From: CAYYJM01 sp964471755
GTDB lineage: Bacteria; Planctomycetota; Planctomycetia; Gemmatales; Gemmataceae
Direction: 5' to 3'
Assembly (NCBI GenBank): GCA_964471755.1
Contig: CAYYJM010000279.1
Span: 1 to 7,959, forward strand
Length of the DNA: 7,959 bases
How positions within the stretch are numbered: the stretch's first letter is position 1; each line of letters starts with the position of its first letter. The notes under the pieces are model-generated. The model saw nothing but the letters and a program-made list of their open reading frames with translations, was not told the origin of the DNA and searched no databases. This document shows positions 1 through 5,711 of the stretch, piece after piece. The translations under genes and the position numbers were made by a program.

Positions 1-1038
1 GACCAGGACGGGGCCGAAGGCACTGGTGAACGCACGAACCGCCGCGCCGTTGCCGTCGGCCGGGGCCACCGGGGCGACGTTCGACAATCGCAGGCGCACC
101 GAGCGGGCCTCGCCTGGTTCGACGGTGAGCTGGTAGTGGGCTGCCGCCTTCGTCCCCACATTGGCCGGATTGACTGCGTCCGTCTGGCCGTGAACGACGG
201 AATCGTTGATGCTGTCCTTGACGTAAGGCGACCGGTTCGGCACGCCGAAGATGCGCTGAGTGTTCGTTTCGTTCTCGGTGAACAGCAGCGTCGCGTCGCC
301 CTCACAGGCGAGGTAAAACTCACCGAGGACCGGCTCGACGGCGCGGATGACGCGCAGGCCGGGAGACGTCGATAGCTGCTCCAGTGATGGCCGCGGGGTA
401 CTGGCCTGCTGGGCCCACTGGTTGCGGAACCAGAGTGTCGGCAGGACGTGGAGTGTCGCCGTCTCGGGGCCGCGATTGTGGACGGTGATCTTGATCAGGA
501 TGTCGTCGGTGCCGGCCTTGGCATATTCGACGAACACGTCCCAGTAGCGGTTCTCGTCGAAGACGCCCGTGCTGATCAGTTCGTACTCAAACTCCTTTCG
601 CGAGCGTTGGCCGTTCGTCTCAACCAGATCGGCGTACGGGAAGGCGGCCTGTGGGTACTTGTACAGGTACTTCATGTACGAGTGGGTCGGCGTACTATCC
701 AGGTAGAAGTAGTACTCCTTGACGTCCTCGCCATGATTGCCCTCGGAGTTGGTCAGGCCGAATAGCCGTTCCTTCAGGATCGGATCCTTGCCATTCCAGA
801 GTGCCACCGCGAAGCAGAGACGCTGTTTGTCGTCGGAGAAACCGGCCAGGCCGTCTTCGCCCCAGCGGTAGGCGCGGGAGCGAGCCTGGTCGTGGGTGAA
901 GTAGTTCCAGGCGTCGCCACTGTCGCTGTAATCCTCACGGACTGTGCCCCATTGCCGTTCGCTGAGATAGGGCCCCCATTTCCTCCAGGGGATGTTGTGG
1001 TCGCGGGTTTCACGGAGTCTTGCCAGTTCTGCGTTCAT
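1..1038 (-). CDS. GH63/MGH1-like glycosidase, N-terminal part (3' end outside window)
   Basis: The reading frame is open from an ATG at 1036-1038 to the window edge, giving 346 residues with no stop. From memory the sequence resembles bacterial proteins annotated as glucosidase or MGH1-like glycoside hydrolase (GH63 group), usually close to 900 residues, so roughly 40% is present. Recognisable stretches are WGPYLSERQWGTVREDYS (21-38), ARSRAYRWGEDGLAGFSDD (52-70), KERLFGLTNSEGNHGEDVKE (89-108) and PTHSYMKYLYKYPQAAFPY (117-135), followed by a beta-rich region with HNRGPE (187-192). This part should be the N-terminal beta-sandwich. The (alpha/alpha)6 catalytic barrel and its acidic residues would lie beyond the edge, so activity cannot be judged. 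No signal peptide is visible, so it is probably cytoplasmic, acting on alpha-glucosides or mannosyl-type substrates. A weak GAGG sits 4 nt before the ATG. The gene follows the small protein by 16 nt, so it is probably co-transcribed. Confidence 0.85.
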   Translation of the reverse strand, partial: MNAELARLRETRDHNIPWRKWGPYLSERQWGTVREDYSDSGDAWNYFTHDQARSRAYRWGEDGLAGFSDDKQRLCFAVALWNGKDPILKERLFGLTNSEGNHGEDVKEYYFYLDSTPTHSYMKYLYKYPQAAFPYADLVETNGQRSRKEFEYELISTGVFDENRYWDVFVEYAKAGTDDILIKITVHNRGPETATLHVLPTLWFRNQWAQQASTPRPSLEQLSTSPGLRVIRAVEPVLGEFYLACEGDATLLFTENETNTQRIFGVPNRSPYVKDSINDSVVHGQTDAVNPANVGTKAAAHYQLTVEPGEARSVRLRLSNVAPVAPADGNGAAVRAFTSAFGPVLV

Positions 1039-1054
1039 GGGGCCTCGCTTTCAG

Positions 1055-1261
1055 TCAGGTAGTCAATCTGAGCAAATAGAAATAATGGCCAGGGATCGGG
1101 TCGAGCGTCGTCTCATCCGAACTCGAATAGAGTTCGCGATCGTCCCAGGGAGTTTCGGTCTGGGGCAGGGTCCACAGGTTGCCCTGGTCGTCCCGAACAA
1201 CCCACTGGCGACTGCGTCGGTCCACATAGATCGCCACCACACGGGGTGAGATGGTAAGCAT
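1055..1261 (-). CDS. 68-residue conserved hypothetical protein, probably planctomycete-type
   Basis: The chosen start (MLTISPRVV) has an ideal AAGGAGGA six bases upstream. The product is a small soluble protein without membrane segment, signal peptide, cysteines or metal motif. The core IYVDRRSRQWVVRDDQGNLW (11-30) looks like two beta strands joined by a turn, followed by LPQTETPWDDREL (32-44) and an acidic stretch ending in PIPGHYFYLL (55-64). I recall similar short proteins (YVDRR..QW.VRD..G.FW.LP....PWD....PVPGHY) in planctomycete genomes, always labelled hypothetical; no function is known to me. An in-frame ATG at 1286-1288 with its own AGGAGG would add nine residues (MRTREGGRT), and another at 1346-1348 has no clear ribosome site. 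It lies between the permease gene (102 nt upstream) and the GH63-like gene (16 nt downstream). Tight packing and the strong ribosome site support a real gene. A regulatory or adaptor role is only a guess. Confidence 0.75.
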   Translation of the reverse strand: MLTISPRVVAIYVDRRSRQWVVRDDQGNLWTLPQTETPWDDRELYSSSDETTLDPIPGHYFYLLRLTT

Positions 1262-1267
1262 CGTTCG

Positions 1268-1275
1268 TCCTCCTT
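1268..1275 (-). promoter_or_regulatory. Strong Shine-Dalgarno of the small gene (preferred start)
   Basis: Read on the minus strand this is AAGGAGGA followed by a 6-nt spacer (CGAACG) and the ATG at 1259-1261. It is the best ribosome-binding match in the window and decides the start at 1261. Confidence 0.75.
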
Positions 1276-1290
1276 CACGGGTCCGCATGT

Positions 1291-1299
1291 TCTCCTCCT
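1291..1299 (-). promoter_or_regulatory. Second Shine-Dalgarno, for the alternative start at 1288
   Basis: Read on the minus strand this is AGGAGGAGA, two bases before an ATG at 1286-1288 (five bases from the AGGAGG core). That ATG is in frame with, and nine codons upstream of, the preferred start. The preferred ribosome site therefore lies inside the coding sequence of the longer form. Both forms could be made, or the upstream site could raise ribosome loading. Confidence 0.5.
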
Positions 1300-1310
1300 G
1301 TTGGGGAGCA

Positions 1311-1332
1311 GGCGACCCGACCCTGGGTCGCC
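1311..1332 (-). repeat. GC-rich hairpin (8-bp perfect stem, 6-nt loop) upstream of the small gene
   Basis: Bases 1311-1318 (GGCGACCC) pair exactly with 1325-1332 (GGGTCGCC), leaving the loop 1319-1324. It lies in the gap between the permease stop (1364) and the small-gene start, 11 nt upstream of the first Shine-Dalgarno (AGGAGG). No U-run follows on the minus strand, so it is not a standard intrinsic terminator. It could be an RNA-processing or stability element, or a factor-dependent pause site. A stem this short can arise by chance in GC-rich DNA. Confidence 0.5.
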
Positions 1333-1363
1333 CTCCGTGGGCTTCCATCTGGACAACAGGTTG

Positions 1364-2383
1364 TCACTCCTCGCTCATGAGGACGGCCCAACCTCTGGTT
1401 TGGTCCACGTGTTCCAGAACGATCTTCAGGCTGGCGATCATGGGGTAGGCCAGGATCAATCCCAGCACGCCCCACATCCAACCCCAGTAGGCCAGCCACA
1501 GAAATAACAAAGCCGAGTCAATATTCAGGTGCTTGCCGGACAGGCGGATCTCGATCCAGTCGATCCACAGAAAGCGGTTCACGACGATCAGAATGCCCAG
1601 GATCGTGGCCGTTACCGGGCTCGGCAGGTCGAGGTAGGCCAGGACCACGGGCGGCATACAGGCGGCGATACTGCCGATGTAGGTGATGTAATTCAGAGCA
1701 AAGAACAAAAACGCCCACAAGGCCCAGTGCTGCAAGCCGAACCAGTACATCAACGCCGCCGAGGTGAGAGCCATGCCCAGGCTGACCAGCGTCTTCACCT
1801 TCATGAATCGCTCCATGCCGGTGCCGATCTTTTCGCCGATCACCAGGGTGCGCTGAGCTGTCTCACCCGGAAAGGCACGGGCGACGCGTTCCTTCGCCTT
1901 GCGACTGCCCAGGATGAGAAACAACAGGTAGAAGAGGGTCATGACGACCAGTTCGACGAAACCAACACCCTGGTGAAAAACATAAGCGTACACGTCATGG
2001 GAGGACACCTTGAAGATGTCCTGCATCGTCGCCCCCTCGGGGCCGAGTTGGCCGATCACGGCCAGGATGCGTTCCTGATAGTGCTGCCAGTTCTCTCGAA
2101 ATGACAACACCTGGCCGTAGACGAACAGGAATACGACCAACCCCAGGCCGAAACACAGGACGAGCAGGGCCGGATAGGCCAGCCAGCGCGGCACACGCCA
2201 GCGGACCAGACCTTCCGCCGCCGCCCGCGTCGTGAAGAACAGGAACACCGCCAGCAAGAACGGCTTCAGAATCGGGCCGAGGTAAGTGACCACCGCCCCG
2301 ACGGCGAGCAGAGCCAGGATCACCAGGGACACCCGTCCCGGATCCACGCCACGCGGCGTCGGGGAAAGATCATGCGGCCCCAT
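1364..2383 (-). CDS. AI-2E family (PerM/UPF0118) membrane permease
   Basis: This 339-residue polytopic inner-membrane protein matches the AI-2E transporter family in length and layout. Hydrophobic segments lie at about 18-36, 39-51, 68-92, 139-159, 197-214, 219-249, 256-274 and 290-322, with a polar extracytoplasmic-type region at about 93-138 between the third and fourth. Family-like features are the ALNYITYIGSIAACMPPVVL region (229-248) and the C-terminal WGWMWGVLGLILAYPMIASLKI (300-321). The family exports or transports diverse small molecules; only a few members are tied to autoinducer-2 and others to ion/proton antiport, so the substrate is unknown. The ATG at 2381-2383 is 27 nt after the glgP stop and has only a modest purine-rich site (GGGAGAAAGGGACAGG). 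It is probably co-transcribed with glgP, but a metabolic link to glycogen is not shown by the sequence. The ends look intact. Confidence 0.88.
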   Translation of the reverse strand: MGPHDLSPTPRGVDPGRVSLVILALLAVGAVVTYLGPILKPFLLAVFLFFTTRAAAEGLVRWRVPRWLAYPALLVLCFGLGLVVFLFVYGQVLSFRENWQHYQERILAVIGQLGPEGATMQDIFKVSSHDVYAYVFHQGVGFVELVVMTLFYLLFLILGSRKAKERVARAFPGETAQRTLVIGEKIGTGMERFMKVKTLVSLGMALTSAALMYWFGLQHWALWAFLFFALNYITYIGSIAACMPPVVLAYLDLPSPVTATILGILIVVNRFLWIDWIEIRLSGKHLNIDSALLFLWLAYWGWMWGVLGLILAYPMIASLKIVLEHVDQTRGWAVLMSEE

Positions 2384-2410
2384 GCGGCACCTGTCCCTTT
2401 CTCCCGAGCA

Positions 2411-4882
2411 TCACTCAACCGGACACGGCACCGCGTGCCAGATATCGGCCGCATATTCGCTAATCGTCCGATCGCTGGAGAACTTGCCCGAGCCGGCGAC
2501 GTTCAGAATCGCCATCCGCGTCCACGCCTCCGGGTCGCGGTAGCGTTGGCCGAGGGCCTGATGCGCCTGACCGTATGCCGTCAGGTCGGCCAGGTGGAGG
2601 TAGTAATCTCCCTTCGTCAGGAGCGTCTCGCGGATCGGTTCGAATATACCCGATTCATCGCTGCTGAAGTGATTCCCGAAGATCAGGTCGAGGGCCTGTC
2701 GCGTCTCCACCTCGTGATCGTAGTGCCATTGCGGGTTGTACCAACCGCGAGTGCTGGCGACCTGCTCCGCCGTCAGACCGAACAGGAAGAAATTCTCCTC
2801 GCCGGCCTCTTCCGCCATCTCGATCGTCGCCCCGTCCCGCGTGCCGATGGTCAGCGCTCCGTTCATCATGAACTTCATGTTGCCGGTGCCGCTGGCCTCG
2901 TAACCGGCGGTCGAAATTTGCTCGGATACCTCCGTCGCCGGGATCAGCCGTTCGGCCAGCGTGACGCTGTAGTTTGGCACGAAGACAACCTGGAGTCGAC
3001 CGCGGATAGTGGGATCCGCATCGATCACTGCCGCGACGTTGTTGATCAGCTTGATGATCAACTTCGCGAGTTTGTACGCCGGAGCCGCCTTGCCAGCGAA
3101 GAAGAACGTCCGCGGCGGAACGTCGAGGTTGGGATCGTTCCGCAGTCGATTGTACAGCACGATGATGTGCAGCACGTTGAGCAGTTGACGCTTGTACTCA
3201 TGGATTCGTTTGATCTGGCTGTCGAAGATGCTGTCCGGGTTGACGACCCGGCCCGTCTCGGCCTTGAGCCAGTCGGCGAATTGCACCTTCGCCTCACGTT
3301 TGACCTGGCGGAACCGCTCGCGGAAGCTGGAATCCTCGGCGTGTGGACGCAGACCGCTCAGTTGATACAGGTCTGTCACCCAGCCATCGCCGATTACCTC
3401 GGTGATGAGCTTCGACAGGCCAGGATTACAACAGCGCAGCCAACGCCGTGGCGTGACGCCGTTGGTCTTGTTGTTGAACCGTTCGGGGTAGACGTCGGCG
3501 AAGTCCTTCCGGAGTTTCGTCCGCACCACCTCGGAGTGAATCGCCGCGACGCCGTTGACGCTGTGTGAGCCGACCACGGCCAGGTGGGCCATGCGGACGT
3601 AACGGCCGGCCTGCCCGTTCACTTCCTGAATCAGGCTCATTCGCCGGATACGGTCGATGTCGCCGGGGTAGCGTCGGCCGACGTCGTCGAGGAACGCGCG
3701 GTTGATCCGGTAGACGATGTCGAGCAGACGCGGACAGACCATCTCGAAGAACTGCACCGGCCACTTATCCAGCGCCTCGGGCAGCAGCGTGTGGTTGGTG
3801 TAGCCGAGCGTGCGGACGGTCAGGTCCCACGCCTCGTCCCAGCCGAGGCCCGCCTCGTCGAGCAGGATGCGCATCAGTTCGGCGACGGCCATCGCCGGGT
3901 GCGTGTCGTTCATCTGGATGGCGACCCGATCCGGCAGGGCTCGCCAGTCACTGTTGGTCTTGCGGAACCGAACGACGAGGTCGGCGAGGGAGCAGCAGAC
4001 GAGGAAGTACTCCTGCATGAAACGCAACGCCTGGCCGCGGACGGTCGAGTCGTCGGGGTACAGAACGCGAGTCACCGACTCGGCGACGAGTCGATCGAGC
4101 ATGGCCCCGACAAAGTCGCCGGTCGAGAATTCGCCGAAATCGAAGAAGTCCGGCGAGGACGCGCCCCAGAGGCGAAGCGTGTTGATCGTCTTGCCGCCGA
4201 AACCAACGACCGGCCGATCGTAGGGAGTGCCAACGAGCCAGCTCGACTTTCCGGAGACGGTGACAAGCACGCCGCCTTCGAGCTTGAACGAACAACCGAG
4301 CGGTATTCGCACCGCTTCCTCTGGCCGAGCCACCTCCCACGGATCGGGCCAGCGGAGCCAGTTGTCCGGATGTTCAACCTGGTAACCGTGATCGATCCCC
4401 TGGCGGAAGATCCCGTACTCGTAGCGAAGGCCGTAGCCGAAGGCCGGGATCTGGAGCGTCGCCAGCGAGTCGATGAAGCACGCCGCCAGTCGGCCGAGAC
4501 CGCCGTTGCCCAGACCGGCGTCCGGTTCCCGCTCGACGAGTTGGTCCCAGTCCTGCCGCGGGTCCGAGCGCAGATCCTCACGGACGAACTGTTCCAGACC
4601 GAGGTTGAGGATGTTGTTGCACAGCGTCCGACCGATGAGGAATTCCATCGACAGGTAATAGACGCGCTTGGCGTTCGCCTTCGCGTGGACCTCCTGAGTG
4701 CGAAGCCAGCGCTGGGTAAGGACATCGCGGAGCGACCGGGCGACGGCCTCGAAACGCGAACGCTGGCTGGCTCCTTCGAGCCGAACAGCGTGGTCGAATA
4801 CAACGTGACGATCGTAAAGATCGGTCCCGGGAAAGTCGATCGGACCGCACTCGTACTGTTTCAGAGAGGGATCGATGCTCAT
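2411..4882 (-). CDS. glgP: Glycogen/starch (alpha-glucan) phosphorylase
   Basis: This cytoplasmic, PLP-dependent GT35 enzyme releases glucose 1-phosphate from the non-reducing ends of glycogen or maltodextrin using phosphate. The 823-residue product is of normal family length (about 800-840). Landmarks in order are YYLSMEFLIGR (75-85), GLGNGGLGRLAACF (123-136), NDTHPAMAVAELMR (325-338), RFNNKTNGVTPRRW (468-481), IKRIHEYKRQLLN (557-569), and the PLP signature EASGTGNMKFMMNG (662-675), with Lys670 as the cofactor lysine. It appears catalytically complete. The short N-terminus shows no animal-type phosphoserine region. An in-frame TTG at 4925-4927 would add 15 residues overlapping the LOG gene. 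The ATG at 4880-4882 is preferred because it lies 5 nt after the LOG stop, with GGAG 10 nt upstream, and gives the expected N-terminus; this spacing suggests translational coupling. Maltodextrin phosphorylase specificity cannot be excluded. Confidence 0.96.
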   Translation of the reverse strand: MSIDPSLKQYECGPIDFPGTDLYDRHVVFDHAVRLEGASQRSRFEAVARSLRDVLTQRWLRTQEVHAKANAKRVYYLSMEFLIGRTLCNNILNLGLEQFVREDLRSDPRQDWDQLVEREPDAGLGNGGLGRLAACFIDSLATLQIPAFGYGLRYEYGIFRQGIDHGYQVEHPDNWLRWPDPWEVARPEEAVRIPLGCSFKLEGGVLVTVSGKSSWLVGTPYDRPVVGFGGKTINTLRLWGASSPDFFDFGEFSTGDFVGAMLDRLVAESVTRVLYPDDSTVRGQALRFMQEYFLVCCSLADLVVRFRKTNSDWRALPDRVAIQMNDTHPAMAVAELMRILLDEAGLGWDEAWDLTVRTLGYTNHTLLPEALDKWPVQFFEMVCPRLLDIVYRINRAFLDDVGRRYPGDIDRIRRMSLIQEVNGQAGRYVRMAHLAVVGSHSVNGVAAIHSEVVRTKLRKDFADVYPERFNNKTNGVTPRRWLRCCNPGLSKLITEVIGDGWVTDLYQLSGLRPHAEDSSFRERFRQVKREAKVQFADWLKAETGRVVNPDSIFDSQIKRIHEYKRQLLNVLHIIVLYNRLRNDPNLDVPPRTFFFAGKAAPAYKLAKLIIKLINNVAAVIDADPTIRGRLQVVFVPNYSVTLAERLIPATEVSEQISTAGYEASGTGNMKFMMNGALTIGTRDGATIEMAEEAGEENFFLFGLTAEQVASTRGWYNPQWHYDHEVETRQALDLIFGNHFSSDESGIFEPIRETLLTKGDYYLHLADLTAYGQAHQALGQRYRDPEAWTRMAILNVAGSGKFSSDRTISEYAADIWHAVPCPVE

Positions 4883-4887
4883 GAGAG

Positions 4888-5631
4888 TCAGACTCCAGGG
4901 GCAGAGGCAGATTGCCGCGCAGCCCAACGGGTGTAATGTTCACGGATGACAGTCATGGCCTCCGTGCCGGAATCGACCGTGATCGGGATGTCCAGGTCGG
5001 CCGGACTGGCCAGTTCAGAACCTGGACGAAGCATGACCTGACGAGCCCAATCGACAAGTTCGCGCCACATCCTCCCGACCAGGATCAGTGGCGAGTCAAG
5101 CTGACGAACCTGAAGCAACTGCCAGATCATCGATGCTTCGAGGAGCGTGCCGACGCCGCCGGGGACGACGACAAACGCATCGGACGCCAGGACGAAGTGA
5201 TGCAGTCTGGAGAAGAACGTCCGATGCTCGAATGCCTCACTGACGAAGGCGTTAACATCCTGCTCGAACGGCAGATGAACGCGGATACCGACCGACCCGG
5301 ACGGCGTCTCGCCGCCAGCGGCCATCACGCCTTCGTTGGCGGCCTGCATCAGCCCTGGTCCACCGCCAGTGATGACGGTACAGCCCAACCGTGCCAGGTC
5401 CGATGCCAACTCACGGACCGCAGCGTACACCCAGTGACTCGGGTCGATCCGTGCTGATCCGAAGATGGTCACCCGGTAGTCTGGGCGACGTGTTGGCCGA
5501 AGTCGGGTCAGATTGTTGACCACTTCCCACAAACCGAGGATCGCCCCCTTGACGACCTCGACCGTCGCCGCCTCGTCTCCGAGGCTGACTCGGTCTCCCC
5601 CGGCGGAGGCTTCCGGCTTGTCACTGACCAT
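4888..5631 (-). CDS. LOG-family (TIGR00730-type) nucleotide 5'-monophosphate phosphoribohydrolase
   Basis: This 247-residue protein has a Rossmann-like lysine-decarboxylase/LOG fold. Both family motifs are present: GGGPGLMQAANEG (89-101) and PGGVGTLLE (157-165), the latter holding the catalytic Glu165. Arg142 in FFSRLHHFV is a candidate for the conserved catalytic arginine. Studied members hydrolyse the N-glycosidic bond of cytokinin or purine/pyrimidine nucleotides, releasing the base and ribose 5-phosphate; older lysine decarboxylase labels for the family are misleading. Residues 1-50 form an extension rich in charged and small residues, beyond the minimal domain of about 190 residues. The start at 5629-5631 has AGGAG eight bases upstream. 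The stop is 5 nt before glgP. A 51-nt palindrome sits just upstream of the ribosome site. The preferred substrate (cytokinin-type, AMP or other) cannot be read from the sequence. Confidence 0.9.
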   Translation of the reverse strand: MVSDKPEASAGGDRVSLGDEAATVEVVKGAILGLWEVVNNLTRLRPTRRPDYRVTIFGSARIDPSHWVYAAVRELASDLARLGCTVITGGGPGLMQAANEGVMAAGGETPSGSVGIRVHLPFEQDVNAFVSEAFEHRTFFSRLHHFVLASDAFVVVPGGVGTLLEASMIWQLLQVRQLDSPLILVGRMWRELVDWARQVMLRPGSELASPADLDIPITVDSGTEAMTVIREHYTRWAARQSASAPGV

Positions 5632-5655
5632 CGTCGCATCTCCTGTCGGGCCGTT

Positions 5656-5706
5656 CGCAACCGATCGACAGCAAGGAGTTTCATCCCTTGCTGTCGATCG
5701 GTTGCG
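5656..5706. repeat. 21-bp perfect inverted repeat with 9-nt loop between phosphoketolase and LOG genes
   Basis: Bases 5656-5676 (beginning CGCAACCGATCGACAG) are the exact reverse complement of 5686-5706, with loop 5677-5685 (AGTTTCATC). Each arm contains the palindrome CGATCG. The element begins 5 nt after the phosphoketolase stop and ends 11 nt before the AGGAG site of the LOG gene on the minus strand. No U-tract follows on either strand, so it is not a textbook terminator. It could be an mRNA-stabilising or processing hairpin, a REP/MITE-type element or a protein-binding palindrome. Confidence 0.9.
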
Positions 5707-5711
5707 GGTTG

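Noticed and set aside
1063..1356. 97-codon minus-strand frame overlapping the small gene in another frame
   Set aside because: It lacks a good ribosome site and recognisable pattern. The overlapping frame has the strong ribosome site and the conserved-looking protein.
3041..3062. 8-bp inverted repeat GTTGATCA...TGATCAAC within glgP
   Set aside because: It arises from the repetitive LIIKLIN codons of a conserved segment, is inside coding sequence, and has no sign of independent function.
4883..4927. Longer glgP starting at an in-frame TTG (15 extra residues)
   Set aside because: It would overlap the LOG gene and give a cysteine-rich tail unlike the family. The ATG at 4882 fits the family N-terminus and the 5-nt operon spacing.
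2372..4936. Two long plus-strand open frames (2372-3568 and 3584-4936) antisense to glgP
   Set aside because: Both lie opposite a complete glycogen phosphorylase with intact motifs. They have no recognisable domains and look like codon-bias shadows.
5656..5706. The palindrome read as an intrinsic terminator or as a CRISPR repeat
   Set aside because: No U-tract follows the stem on either strand. There is only one copy in the window and no spacer pattern.
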